In this document: positions 35,525 to 47,389 of the stretch, one piece after another
How the letters are laid out: each line of letters opens with the position of its first letter
How positions within the stretch are numbered: the first letter of the stretch is position 1
Source: Hyperoodon ampullatus
Lineage: Eukaryota > Chordata > Mammalia > Artiodactyla > Ziphiidae
Assembly: GCA_949752795.1 (NCBI GenBank)
Contig: OX457064.1
Coordinates: 106,059,454-106,123,453, forward strand
Reading direction: 5' to 3'
Length of the DNA: 64,000 nucleotides
Notes under the pieces: model-generated
The model's input: only the letters and a program-made list of their open reading frames with translations
Told to the model about the DNA's origin: nothing
Database searches by the model: none
Translations under genes and position numbers: made by a program

Positions 35525-35540
35525 AACAGTTGCCAATTTT

Positions 35541-35742
35541 TTTTTTTTTGCGGTACGCGGGCCTCTCACGGCTGTGGCCTCTCCCGTTGCGGAGCACAGG
35601 CTCCGGACGCACAGGCTCAGCGGCCATGGCTCACGGGCCCAGCTGCTCCGCGGCATGTGGGATCCTCCCGGACCGGGGCATGAACCCGTGTCCCCTGCAT
35701 CGGCAGGCGGACTCCCAACCACTGCGCCACCAGGGAAGCCCC
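35541..35742 (-). mobile_element. Young CHR-type cetacean SINE, copy 4
   Basis: Reverse copy with perfect 17-bp target duplication aacagttgccaattttt at 35525-35541 and 35743-35759. Confidence 0.95.
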
Positions 35743-35759
35743 AACAGTTGCCAATTTTT

Positions 35760-36475
35760 ACATTTATGTGAAATTATACAATATTAACTCTAAATGACAC
35801 AATATTAACTCTAATGATACAACATTAACAGGGACCAGTAGAGGACGTCCACTGTAATCCCTAGAGCAACCACTGAGAAAATGCAAAAAAGATACAGCTC
35901 CAAAAGACAATAGATAAATTAAAACAGAATTCTAAAAATCAACCAACTTAAAAAGGACAATCAGAATACAAACAGCAAAATGATAGACCTCATATCATAG
36001 CAATAATTACAATAAATGGAGAGGATTAGACTCTCCAAAGAAAAGACAGAGATATTCAGAGTGGATTTTAAGAAGAGAGACCCAATGATATGCTGTCTAC
36101 AAGGGATGCACTTTAAATGTAAATACACAGATAAGACAAAAGCTCGGTGCTTTGTGACCGCCTGGAGGGGTGGGATAGGGAGGGTGGGAGGGAGACGCAA
36201 AAGGGAGGGTATATGGGAACATATGTATATGTATAACTGATTAAATTTGTTATAAAAAAAAAAAAGCAAAAGGGTGGGAAAAGGCACACACCGTCAGTTG
36301 CTGTATTAACATCAGATCAAAGACACCTGCAGACAGAGTATCACCAGAAATAAAGAGGGACATTTCATAATAACAAAAGGATTAATTTATCACGAAGTCC
36401 TAACGGTCACAAATGTGTATGAGCTTAATAACAGAGCTTCGACATACGCGCGGCAGGACTCAATAGACCCCGTGC
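35760..36475 (+). mobile_element. Old L1 ORF2 fragment with a nested L1 3' end
   Basis: ORF2-type sequence (gggaccagtagaggacgtcc, acctcatatcatagcaataa ttac, agagacccaatgatatgctg tctac, then ataaagagggacatttcata ataac, ttaataacagagcttcgaca tac) is split at about 36145-36262. The interrupting piece (ggtgctttgtgaccgcctgg aggggtgggatagggagggt ... actgattaaatttgttataa plus A run) is the 3' end of a younger artiodactyl-type L1. Confidence 0.8.
36145..36262 (+). mobile_element. Nested, severely 5'-truncated L1 3' end
   Basis: About 118 bp ending in an A tail. The host L1 resumes immediately after it (gcaaaagggtgggaaaaggc). A short aaaagc duplication is visible at the two edges. Confidence 0.75.
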
Positions 36476-37540
36476 GCACGCGTGTGGGTCCGCACAGGGA
36501 GACAGGTCTCCTGCTCGGCAGCCCCTGGGTACGTTCTGCACGAACCGCCCACAGATCAAGAGAAAAACTCTTCCCCCTCCTGTGATCAGAGCTCCCAACC
36601 AGATCAGATGAACTCAGGGAATCACAGGAACTTCTCCGCTCCCCACCCTTGGCTACTCTTACAGGAAGTAAAACCTTGCAGGTGGGCTCCTGGTGGTAAG
36701 TTTGGTTGTAAAAGGTTTATTGTTTTCAACTCCTGATGGGTCTCACAGGTGCGCTGACACTGCCCCCAGGCATGGCAGGGGTTCGCTCTGGAGGTGGTCC
36801 AGTCTCGCTCAGAGGTGGGGTTCATCCACACGCCCCAAATCCTCGTGGTGCGCCCCCTTTGGGCGCGACCCTCTGATCAGAGCAGAGCGATGGCCCTGAG
36901 TTTGGGGAAGGTGGAGGCTCATCTCTTTCCTCAGCTCTTAATTTTATACGCAGCACCTCCTGTATCTGAGGAGGAAATGAGTCCAATACTCAATTATAAT
37001 TACTAAATTACAATTCCCCAAATTTTACTTACTGCAAAAAGGAAGGATTCCATTAGCAGATTAAATTGCTTTTCAGCAAAATTAAATATGCAACAAAAGC
37101 AAACTAAATCTAGCCCCAGTGAAGTGTACCTATCCTGTTCATTAACAGCCACGAGCTTTATACGCTGTTATTTTAAAAAGCAACTGAATATTTAAAAGTA
37201 TAGGCAGTTGAAGGGGTTCCTATTAAACCACAGTTTAAGCGATTTAAGCTCAGCTCTGATTTTAAATAGGGAACAAGGACATCACTGTGAATGAAAAGTA
37301 GAACAAGAGCCATTTGTCCCACGAGTGACTGACCCAAGATGGAGCTGTGAGATTATCGCTAATTATACCTTGCTTACATCTGAGGAACCAGAGCGGCACT
37401 GCACCAGACATGAGAACTGGGGAGGAATATTAATTCCACAGTCAGAAAGCAGACGGACGGCAACACGGGACCAAGAACTGCATGCATTTGGCTGGATGTG
37501 CAATTGAATTATTTTATCAGAACGTGCTGGAATTTATCCT
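36476..37540. other. Unique intergenic sequence
   Basis: No gene. 37010-37260 is AT-rich with attaaattgcttttcagc-type words. It may be a regulatory or old-repeat remnant. Confidence 0.3.
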
Positions 37541-37988
37541 AAGGAAAAAAGGATAAAGATGCGTGTAAGTATTTAGCTATGAAGATGTTTGTGGAAGCTT
37601 TGTTTATGACACTAAAAAATATACGGCTCTCTATAAATGTCCAGTGATAAGACAGGCTAAGAAATTACACACACACACACCCCTATGCAGCAGAAAACTT
37701 GTTGTTGAAAAGGTATGTTTCTCATCCTGAATGATGTTTACCCTGGATTGTTGGGGGAGGGGTAAACTGGGAAACAAGACACGGAATATTAGGTACCATA
37801 TAGTCCTGAGAGTAAAATCTTGTCTGGAAACTTACATACGTAATTACACACACAAAAGGATCTGGTCGTGTGTATACCAAAATGCTACCCATGACCATCC
37901 CTGGGTTTGGGGATTATAGGTGACTTTTATGTTCCTGATTTTACTTCTGAGTTTCCTACGTGAACATGAGTTATTTACATAATTAACC
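37541..37988 (+). mobile_element. Ancient LINE 3' fragment (L1M-like)
   Basis: Typical order of words: tagctatgaagatgtttgtg gaagctttgtttatgacact, cccatatagtcc-like aggtaccatatagtcctgag, ccctgggtttggggattata ggtgacttttatg, cctacgtgaacatgagttat ttac. Includes a short (CA)6 at about 37669. Confidence 0.6.
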
Positions 37989-38074
37989 GCACACACAAAC
38001 AATTTTAAGGTGACCTGCCAGGGCACTTCCTACTTCTAACATCCTTAAATTCTTTATTAAATTATTTATTCCAG

Positions 38075-38280
38075 GGCTTCCCTGGTGGCGCAGTGGTTGG
38101 GAATCCACCTGCTGATGCAGGGGACACGGGTTCGTGCCCCGGTCCCGGAAGATCCCACATGCCGCGGAGTGGCTGGGCCCGTGAGCCATGGCTGCTGAGC
38201 CTGCGCGTCCGGAGCCTGTGCTCCGCAACGGGAGAGGCCGCAACAGTGAGAGGCCCGCGTACCGCAAAAAAAAAAAAAAA
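38075..38280 (+). mobile_element. Young CHR-type cetacean SINE, copy 5
   Basis: Full length. Perfect 16-bp target duplication aaattatttattccag at 38059-38074 and 38281-38296. Confidence 0.96.
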
Positions 38281-38530
38281 AAATTATTTATTCCAGTGAA
38301 ATTTCTATAGTGTTTTTAAGACTACTAATAAACATATTCTCTGAATTAGGTACCCCCAAGCCCAATCATTTAGAGCGTGGCTAAAACTCCCTGCTCTGGA
38401 CAGACCCATCGTCTGGTCTCAGTTAGAAAAGATGCTTTCCAGATGCCAGCCAGAGTTCACGCCGGGCGCTCTGGCCTTTGCGTTACGATTTGGCCTTCCT
38501 GAGGTCTCACCTGCCGGGAATGGAATAGGT

Positions 38531-38886
38531 GCCGCAGGGGTTGAACTGGGTCCCCGAGAGGACACGCCTATATCCTAACCCCCAGCACCTGTGAAGAAGA
38601 CCTTATTTGGAACTAGGGTTGCTGCGGATGGAATTAGCGAAGATGAAGCCACACTGGAACAGGGGGGCCCTTGATCCAACGTGACTGGTGTGTTTTGGAG
38701 AAGAGCAGAGACACCGCGTGAAGACACAGACACACGGGGCGGACGGCCGTGGGGTGGCAGAGGCAGACGTCAGGTGGTGCAGCTGGGAGGGGAAGATGCC
38801 GGCAGCCACCAGAAGCTGGAAGACGCAGGAAGGATTCTCCACTAGAACCTGTGGAGGTAGAACGGCCCTGCTCACACCTGATGCCT
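38531..38886 (+). mobile_element. MaLR-like LTR, 3' truncated
   Basis: aggggttgaactgggtcccc, atatcctaacccccagcacc tgtgaagaagaccttatttg gaa, gatccaacgtgactggtg, ggcagccaccagaagctgga agacgcaggaaggattctcc actagaacct. Same general family as 15066-15443 but forward. Confidence 0.72.
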
Positions 38887-40059
38887 ACCAACCCTACTCT
38901 CCATAACCCTACTACACCTACTATCCAAGCACAGTAAAAAGACACAGGCAAATTTTATCGTGCCTGGGGCTTGCCTAATATTATTGGACGGCTCTCCTTC
39001 TGTGACCCTAACCCCTTACCCTCGGCACTCAGTAACTGGCCCTCTAGGGACCCCGGGAGAAGTGGCTGCGTCACCCACTTCTCCTGGGAAGCGTGCACAC
39101 CCACAGCAGCATCCGTTAGGCCTTGGGGATGGTTTTCAGAAGCTTCACGGTCGTCACTGGTAACCTGAAGTGATGGCACTGGCTTGCGGTCCTCGCAGAG
39201 ACTTCTGGAAGCCTCTTGCTGGGAGTAGAAGAGGTGGTGGTGGTCCCACGGAGCCCCAACGGGACTCAGGTCTCCTGGATCGTTTAAAGAAAGAAGCTTT
39301 GCTGAAAACACTTAGAGGGGTGGCCAGGGTGAAAGGAACAAACAAGGAATGCTGAGGCATCCACAGGCCGGCAGTAGACCAGGGGCCATTCCCATGCCCA
39401 GAGCCGATGGAGCTGGAGGGACCACCGGAGGGCACGGCCGTGGGCAAGGAGGGAGAGGAATGGGGCGCCCCAGGCCCCCCACATCCCATCTCTGGCCAGT
39501 GCCTCCCACTGGCCAGACCCCACCCCCAGGCAGCCAGCAAGGGGGTCAGGGAGATGCGGTCTCAGGGGGCAGCCTGCGGGGCAGACCTATCAGCAGGGTG
39601 AGAGCAGATGGACGGCGCAGGTGATAAGGAGCTCCGGGGAATTAATATCCTGAGAGGACCCACCAAGGGATGACCCCAAGGAGTTGCGGAATCCCCCGGT
39701 GACCTGAGAGCGCTCTTGTAACACAGCTGGCCTTTTAGCAAATGCTAGCAATCAGTGTGCAAAGATCATTGAAGTCCAGAGGTCAAGCACCGGGAGAGTG
39801 TGGAAGAGAGGCTGACGAGTACCAACAAAAGAAGCTTAAAGAGAAGACGACGCATAGCAGAGGCCTTGCAGCCCCACGACGATGCTGAGCGTGCGGCAGC
39901 CGAGGGTCTGGACGAGGGCCTCCCCTTCGTCTCTCTCTCCTCACTGTAAGCAGGGGCCGCGGAAGGCAGGCCCGGTGTCATCAGACGCAAAATGGAAAAC
40001 CAGGCCACCGTCAGGTCTGCCTTCCTCTCCTTCAGGTCTGTCTTTTGTCGCCACATTTT
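38887..40059. other. Unique intergenic sequence, GC-rich
   Basis: No gene or repeat that I can support. Confidence 0.35.
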
Positions 40060-41130
40060 AGAAAACTGTGGTAAAATACACGTATCATAAAATGTACCGT
40101 TTTAACCCCTTTTAAGTGCACCGTTCAGTGGTGTTAAGTACATTTATACTGCTCTGCGACCATCACCACCATCCATCTCCAGAACCTTCCTAAACTGTAA
40201 CTCTGTCCGCATTAAACACCAGCCCCCCATCTCCCCTCCCCCCAGCCCCTGGTAACCACCATCTACTTTCTTGTTTTTGTTGTTAAATACTGACTTTTAA
40301 CATTTTATTTATTTATTTATTTATTTGGCTGCGTCGCGTTCTAGTTGAGGCACGTGGGATCGTTTTTGTGACATGCGGGCTCCTCTCTAGTTGTGGCACG
40401 TGGGCTCAGTAGTTGCAGTACGTGGGCTTAGTTGCCCTGAGGGATGTGGGATCTTAGTTCCCCAACCAGGGATCAAACCCGCATCCCCTGCATTGGAAGG
40501 CGGATTCTTAACCACTGGGCCGCCAGGGAAGTTCCACCGTCTACTTTCTGACTATGGATCTGAGTCCTCTAGGGACCTCATATAAGTGAATCTCCAAGTA
40601 TTACTCTTTCTGTGAGTCATTTGTTTCACTTGGCGTATTGTCCTCAAGGTCTGTTCCTGTTGCCGCAGGTGACAGAACGTCCTTCCTTTTTAAGGCTGAA
40701 TCATATTCCATTGAGTGGATGGACCTTGTTTTGTTTATCCATCATCCACTGATGGACACTTAGCGTGCTTCCACCTTTTGGCTACAGTGAATAATGCCGC
40801 CACGAACACAGTATACAGATACCTGTTCGAATCCCTGCTTTCACTTCTTTCAGGTATAAATCCGGAAGTGGACTTGCTGAATTGTACAGTAATTTTATGT
40901 TTAACTTTTTGACAAGTGACTCTTCTGTTTTCCATACGGATGGCACCATTTTACACCACCACCACCAATACACAGGGTTCCAACTGCTCCATGTCCTCGC
41001 CAGCACTTATCTTTTGTTTCCGTTTTTAGAAATAGCCAACCTCGTGGGCGTGAGGTGGCATCTCGTGACGGGGCTGATTTGCGTTTCCCTGATGATTAGT
41101 GATGTTGAGCATGTTTCCATGTGCTCATTG
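40060..41130 (-). mobile_element. L1 3' half (reverse), host of a nested SINE
   Basis: Reads as the reverse strand of an old L1: cgtatcataaaatgtaccgt tttaacccc, gcaccgttcagtggtgttaa gtacatttatactgc, cccctggtaaccaccatcta c, aaggctgaatcatattccat tgagtgg, ttccaccttttggctacagt gaataatgccgcc, tgatttgcgtttccctgatg attagtgatgttgagcatg. A SINE sits at 40272-40533. ORF2 is heavily frame-broken. Confidence 0.9.
40272..40533 (-). mobile_element. Older CHR/tRNA-derived SINE nested in L1
   Basis: Reverse copy: (ttta)n, ggctgcgtcgcgttctagtt ... cgccagggaagttcc. Target duplication ccaccatctactttct (about 40256) / ccaccgtctactttct (40534). Confidence 0.88.
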
Positions 41131-42866
41131 GCCGTCAGTCTGTCTCCTTTGCTTCCTCCATCTTTCACACACGTTCCTGTTGAAATCTGCTGGGGTCCAG
41201 ACCCCTACGTGTCCAAGCACCTTCCCAGCATCCCCCACCCTCCCTCCCACCCTCGCCCGATCCCACAGCCCGACCCGCTCCTCCTCCAGGACCCAGGGTC
41301 ACCAGCCAGCTGGACGGCAGCACCGCGCGCCCAGACCTGCTGGGAACCTCCCCCTTCCCTCTGCATCCCCGAGGAATTCCAGAAACCCTCCCTGTTATGC
41401 AGCTGGGCCAGACTCGTACCCCGGGCAGCCTCTGTCCTCTCTGTGTTGCTACCGTCACCCACTTTATCCCTTGGGGCCCTGTCCCCCATTCCCCCCAGCT
41501 CACTCCCAAACCTGGCTGAAGAACAGGTTGTCATTTTTCCACTTTTCCTCTTTCTTGTTAATCTTGAACAAGGGCACATACGAACACCCTTTTTTTCTGT
41601 TTTAAAGATTTTGTTGCCAATAACCCCAGGGAAAGCGACAAAGGATTAAAAACAGCAACAAACCAGGGAGGCACAGACACTCTCAGAGTCGCTGTCCCCA
41701 GGCTGTACCCCTCACTCACTTCTGAGGCAGGAAGTGGAGCCAGGCCTTTCCACCTTCGGTCCTGAGGATGGGGGTCTCTGTCCCACCCTGTCTCCGGCCG
41801 CGGCCGAGTAGAAGACACAATGCCCTCTTCTCCCTCACGGACCCTGGACTGAAGGGCCACTCGGCAGGGGTCATGGGCTCTGTGCTCCCTGAGACCTTCT
41901 GGTGGGGGGAGGCTCATCCCAACGGGCCACAGACCCCACCAGCTACACCTGGTCCCAGGCACGGAGCGGAGAGAAGGCACAGCGAACCCCACACTCTACC
42001 CCAGAGCTCCCGGCTCCCGGCTCCCCTCCAGCCCCACCAGGTGAGCCAACATCGCGCGTGGCCTGTCCCCCCAGGCAGTTACTGCGGCACCTGGTCTTGG
42101 CCCATCCAGGTCTGATCGTCTCCCAGAGCAAAGAGTGACAGCACGGCCACTCCCGAGCTCCCGAGACTCCCCCCGCCTGGAGAGCGAGGCACCCCAGGGC
42201 TCTGCAAAGTGTTTCTAAACAGAAATCCAGTTCTGCTAACTTTCACCAAACAGGCTGACAGCGGCAACTCTGCTCAGCCAGACCGGCAGCTGCAGGCCAC
42301 GCCTGACGTGACATGTCCAGGCACACGTGGGTCACACCACCATATGTATTTCAGCCCACGGCTACCACACTGCAGCCCCTGATGTGGCTTATAGGTCATC
42401 TTAACTCAAAAACCACTTCATAATCCGTGTCCTTCTTGTGTGTATATAATAGTAATAAAATCCTTACCATCCCTGTAAGGAGATGGGAAGTGGCTATGAA
42501 CATATTTTCTGCCAGGTGGAGCTTTGTTATACATCTCACGGCAAAGCACTTAGGAAAAACAACTTGAGCTTAAACAGGAACTTGAACACAGTATACGCAT
42601 CAGGGTAAAAAAGCTACTGCAACTGAGCAATGAAAGATGACAGACTTAGGCAGATGTTTACTCTCTCTCCTGAAATCATGTGGACATGAGCAGACTGTGC
42701 TTCACGGGTCATTCCACAGGGCCTGTGTCTCCTCTGTCCTGACAGTGCCATCTTGTCTGCAGGGTAGAAGCTGGTTCACCTTCCCGTCCACATTCTCTGT
42801 TGCAGGAATAAGGGGAGACTAAGAAGGGACTCAGGAAAGCACTTTGTCTTTAAAGAGATGTCCCAG
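41131..42866. other. Unique intergenic sequence
   Basis: No gene. The 255-codon frame starting at 40882 begins inside the reversed L1 and runs on into C-rich unique DNA, so it is not a gene. Confidence 0.4.
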
Positions 42867-42867
42867 G

Positions 42868-43250
42868 GACTTCCCTGGTGGCGCAGTGGTTAAGAATCCG
42901 CCTGCCAATGCAGGGGACACGGGTTCGAGCCCTGGTCCGGGAAGATCCCACGTGCCGAGGATCAACTAAGCCCGCGCTCCACAACTAATGGAGCCTGCAT
43001 GCTCTAGAGCCTGCGAGCCACAACTACTGAGCCTGCACGCTGCAACTACTGAAGCCCACGCACCTAGAGCCCATGCTCCACAACAAGAGAAGCCACCACA
43101 ATGAGAAGCTCACGCACCGGAACAAAGACTAGCCCCCGCCCGCCTCAACTAGAGAAAGCCCGTGTGCAGCAACGAAGACCCAATGCAGCCAAAAATAAAT
43201 ACGTACGTACATACATACATAAGTACATAAATGCATTAATTAATTAATTA
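42868..43250 (+). mobile_element. Older CHR-type SINE (long form) with microsatellite tail
   Basis: gggacttccctggtggcgca gtggttaag, intact B box ggttcgagccc, repeated caactactgaagcc modules, ending caatgcagccaaaaataaat. The tail has evolved into (ACGT)/(ACAT)n and (TTAA)n at 43197-43251. Confidence 0.92.
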
Positions 43251-43266
43251 GTTTTAAAAACGAGAT

Positions 43267-43478
43267 GGGGCTTCCCTGGTGGCACAGTGGTTGGGAGTCC
43301 GCCTGCCGATGCAGGGGACACGGGTTCGTGCCCCGGTCCGGGAAGATCCCACATGCCACGGAGTGGCTGGGCCCACGAGCCATGGCCGCTGAGCCTGCGC
43401 GTCCGGAGACTGTGCTCTGCAACGGGAGAGGCCACAATGGTGAGAGGCCCACGTACCGCAAAAAAATAAATAAATAAA
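43267..43478 (+). mobile_element. Young CHR-type cetacean SINE, copy 6
   Basis: Full length with an A(AAT)n tail, inserted about 16 bp after the tail of the older SINE and in the same orientation. Target duplication not clear. Confidence 0.93.
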
Positions 43479-43837
43479 GGTCTGCAGAGAGTAGATACTG
43501 CTTTGGGAAAGATCCCCAGTGTTCTTCTTACTTGCTGCAAGTAATAATAAATCCTTCCTTCTCCAGAAAAAATTAAGGTCTGCAGACAAGCCTAAGTTAC
43601 TGAGCATGTCCCTCGGGGTTTGGCCCTACGAACTCCCCTCCTTCCTCCAGACACTGACCTGACCCACCAGCCGTGCTCACGCCCGCCCCCACTGCCCGTC
43701 TCCACGTGACAGGCTCGAGCCTCTCACGCGAGGGGCACGTCTGTGTTCCCAGGGCATCCTGTGTGAACCTCTGTGAGGAAACCTGCATCGGACGGTGGCC
43801 CCACGTCTCTGGCTGCAGGACACAGTGCTCCTCACAT

Positions 43838-44228
43838 GTGGCCACGTCCTAATCCCTGGAGCCTGGGGCCATGGTGCCCTGACGACAGCGGGACCCCGCA
43901 CATGCGGTTAAGTCAAGGCTCCTGAGATGGGGAGATTGTCCTGGATTACCCAGGAGGGTCCTCACAAGTGACAGAGGGAAGCTGCAGCGTCAGAGAAGGA
44001 GACAGGAGGACAGAAGCAGAGGTCAGGCTGATGTAGGAGGGGCCGTGAACCCAGGGTGGGGGGGTCTCCAGGAGCTGGGAGAGGCAGGGAGCCCCCAGAA
44101 GGAGCACAGCCTGTGACGCCTCGATTTTAACTCACTCAAGCCCATTTCGGACTTCCGTCCTCCAGAACTCTTAAGACAATAAATGTGCGTTATTTTGAGC
44201 CACAAGTTTATGACAATTTGCTACTACA
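43838..44228 (+). mobile_element. MaLR-like LTR remnant
   Basis: gtggccacgtcctaatccct ggagcc, gctcctgagatggggagatt gtcctggattacccaggagg, gcctcgattttaactcactc aagcccatttcggacttccg tcctccagaactcttaagac aataaa. These are familiar LTR words in order. Low coding potential. Confidence 0.7.
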
Positions 44229-44374
44229 GTCCTGTGAGGCTCACACGATGCCCTTCTCCACCAGCTTGTGAGCTCGTACAGGACACATGTAGATGCCTGA
44301 GCTCCTGTATACAGTGTATACAGCAGATGCTCATGAGGGTTTGGGGGGGTGGGTAGGAAGGAGGAGAGACGGCA

Positions 44375-44530
44375 GCAGCTTCCGACTCAGATGGGCCTGG
44401 ACTGGAATCCCTGCTCCGTCACTCATGTGCAAGAGCTCTGAGCAAGTTTCTTAATTCGGGACTCAAATTCTTCACAGCTAGGTAACAGATGACACCTATC
44501 CTTCAGGCGTTTGTGAAGGTTAAATCACAG
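44375..44530 (+). mobile_element. MIR SINE
   Basis: cctggactggaatccctgct ccgtcactcatgtgcaagag ctctgagcaagtttcttaat, then ttcttcacagctaggtaaca ga, matches MIR core layout. Confidence 0.7.
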
Positions 44531-44536
44531 AGGCCA

Positions 44537-44710
44537 GGGACTTCCCTGGTGGCGCAGTGGTTAAGACCCCGCGCTCCCAAGGCAGGGGGCCCGGGTTTGA
44601 CCCCTGGTCAGGGAACTAGATCCCACATGCATGCCGCAACTAAGCGTCCACACGCTGCAACGAAGACCCGGGGCAGACAAACAAATAAATATTAAAAAAT
44701 AATAATGATA
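44537..44710 (+). mobile_element. Older CHR/tRNA-derived SINE (short variant)
   Basis: gggacttccctggtggcgca gtggttaagaccccgcgctc ... gacaaacaaataaatattaa. Perfect target duplication acagaggcca at 44527-44536 and 44711-44720. Confidence 0.94.
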
Positions 44711-44988
44711 ACAGAGGCCATGTTGGGCGTCTGCATTTTGGACGATAACCAAGGAAGACAGGGCTGTGAGGCAGGATGACACGCTGTCCACCCACCTCTC
44801 CGCTTCCCTGATTCCACATCCTCCTCCCGGCTACGCCCCCGCCCTCTAGAAATCCCCGTCTGGACAGTGAACTTGCCCGCTGTCTCGGCCTCTTCCCCGC
44901 CCTCGGCCACGCCTCCAGGCCTTGGCAGGACCTGGCTGTCCCGTGCCACCTGCTGTGCAGCTGTCCCACAGACCTGTCCTTCCCTCTG

Positions 44989-45417
44989 TGTTACTTTCCT
45001 GGGGCCTCCGTAACGAAGCGCCACAAACTGGGGGCCTTAAAACAACAGGCATTTCTCGTCTCTCAGCTCTGGAGACCAGCAGTCTGAAATCCAGGTGCCG
45101 TCAGCTCCGCGCTCCCTCTGAAGGCTCTAGTGGGGGGCCCTTCCTGCCCCTGCAGCTTCGGGGGCTCCCGGCCACCCTCGGCTGCATCTCTCCACCCTCC
45201 GCCTCCATCCTGACGTGGCCTCTCTCCGTGGCCTCTCTCTCCGTGGCTCCGTCCCTCTTCTCCTTAGGACACCCGTCGTGCTGGGTTGAGGGCCAGCCCT
45301 GCTCGGCATGACCTCATCTTCACCAACCACAGCTGCAGTGACCCAATTTCCAAATAAGACTGTAGTCTGAGGTCCCAGAAGGACACGAATTTGGGGGGAC
45401 GCTATTCAACCCAGGGC
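44989..45417 (-). mobile_element. MaLR-like LTR (reverse), nearly complete
   Basis: tgttactttcctggggcctc cgtaacgaagcgccacaaac tgggggccttaaaacaacag at the left; cccaatttccaaataagact, ggggggacgctattcaaccc at the right. Same family as 15066-15443. Confidence 0.78.
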
Positions 45418-46297
45418 CACCTCTTAGCCACAGCCACCCACCATCGTCCGAGTCCACTGTCGTCACCCCCTGGGGGCTGGGGGCCAGGCACACGTCCTCC
45501 TCCACAGCCCGTCCTGCCTAAGCACCTCCGTCCCCCCGCGCAAGTACGACTCAGCCGCGCCTCGGCCCCTCCTCGCCTGACCCCGTGGCCCACGTGGCTC
45601 TTCCTCACCACCTCGGCCGCCCAACTCCAGGGCCACTCCGTGGCTTGTCACCATCATCCACAGCTGCTGTCCCTCTGAAACGCCCCGCGGGACCGCAGTC
45701 TCTCCTCCAGATCGTGTATCCAGTAACGCATGTGTAAGCGCTTGGGTTATGCCAGTGGACAAAACACAGATGCTGCACGCGGGAGGGAGGGAACACCGAG
45801 TTCTCACGGCACTCTGCTCGGTTCTCCCTCCCGGGGGGCCGCTGCCGCCCCCCCCCGGCCTCCGCCCACTTCCATGAACCACTCCTCGAGACGCTAACCT
45901 TCCCCGCCCCGGTGTCCTTCCTTTGTTGCACCTGGAAAAACCCAGTTTCTGATGCCCCCAGATGGTGCACAAAGGAATCATCGCGCCACCCTGCAGACCC
46001 TGTGGAACGAAGCCCCAGGAGTCCCTCGCTCGGCCAGCTCACCCCTCACTCCGAAGCCTCCAGCAAACCCGGAAGCCCTGAGGGCAGTGCCCTGGAGCCC
46101 ACCCTCCAGGCCCACCGCCTGCGGGCCCAGGCCTTCCTCAGGGGCGCCCTCCTGGGGACAGCCACCCCCTGCTCACCCCACACCCGTCCCTCTTCAGCAG
46201 GACTCTTCAGGAGTTACCCACACTTTCTCCCCCTTTTCTCTCTCTTTCTACTGGAATCTTCCATCAGCATTTAAATGCGTCTCTCCAAAAGAAAACC
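45418..46297. other. Unique GC-rich intergenic sequence
   Basis: No gene supported. Frames of 95-170 codons on both strands reflect GC content. Confidence 0.35.
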
Positions 46298-46385
46298 CCT
46301 CCAGCCCACGTTCTCCTCCAGCCCACGTTCTCCTCCAGCCCACGTTCCCCTCCAGCCCACGTTCTCCTCCAGCCCACGTTCTCCC
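46298..46385. repeat. 18-bp minisatellite, about 5 copies
   Basis: Unit ctccagcccacgttctcc repeats five times with one C/T variant (third copy ...gttcccc). Too short and too regular, with no spacers, to be a CRISPR array. Confidence 0.93.
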
Positions 46386-47389
46386 CTCCTTGGCCAACTT
46401 GGCTCCTTAGGAAGCAGCAGCCTGACTCCGCGCTGTCCCCACCAAGGTCCCCACGTCCCGTCACTGCCTCCTGCGGACAGGAGCTGGCCTTCGCCTCTGC
46501 TGACTCTCCTTCGTGGAACACACCTCTCTGGATTTCTTTTTTTTTTTTCCTTTAACATGGAAGAAGCGTTTACAGATTTGCGTGTCGTCCTTGCTCAGGG
46601 CCCATGCTGATCTCTGTGTCTCTCATCTTAGTGTCTGTGCTGCAAACGGGAGCACCTCCCTGGGTTTCCTAACCACATACCTTTTCCTGTTTCTGGACCT
46701 CCCATCCCAGTGCCCTTTGCAGCCTTTTCCTCCTCTCCACCCCCAGGGCCACCGACACTCATTCATTCTTCACCCCACACACCCTGCATCCTCCAAAGAC
46801 TCTGGCCGCCATTTGCAGAGGTCTCTGTAAATCAAAGGGTTGGGCTCTCACGAACCTTCTATTCCCTTTCTGAGTGACTGACACAGGAATGGACCATCTG
46901 ACCCAACTGGACCTACAGAAGCAGCCCTGGGCTCTTCCTACTGCTTCAGACTCCGATGATGCACTCGCTGTTGGCTGTGGACTCTGGATGCCCAGCAGCT
47001 ACAGGGAGGGGCTGAGAACCGGAATCAGGACAGCAGAGGACATAGTGACCAAGGGACAAACTTGACCAACCAGAGAAGGGAGACAGAAAACTAAAGATAC
47101 TCTTTTTTTTTTCTTTTCCCCAAAGGACTGTTCTTGTAAAACATGTTCGTTCTCCACAGCCTGTATGGGAGACATGGTGCACAACCAGGCAAGTGGATGT
47201 GTTTCCTCGGACAGCTGCAGCCGTGTCGGTAAGGCTCTGCCTTGTATTTCCTCCTTCACTGGTTCACTCACTTCATTCCCTCACTCGTGTTGAGATGACA
47301 CTTATCAATAAAGTCTTAGCAAACAAGCCAAGACACTCCCCAACATACAGGAAGAATACCATCCTGCTATCAAGACAACGACGACACAC
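46386..47389. other. Unique intergenic sequence
   Basis: No gene or recognised element. T runs at about 46538 and 47104. Confidence 0.35.

Noticed and set aside
40882..41649. 255-codon + strand frame
   Set aside because: The first part is the reverse complement of an L1 and the remainder is C-rich unique DNA. No family resemblance.
46298..46385. Possible CRISPR-like direct repeats
   Set aside because: Contiguous 18-bp units with no spacers in a mammalian genome. This is a minisatellite.
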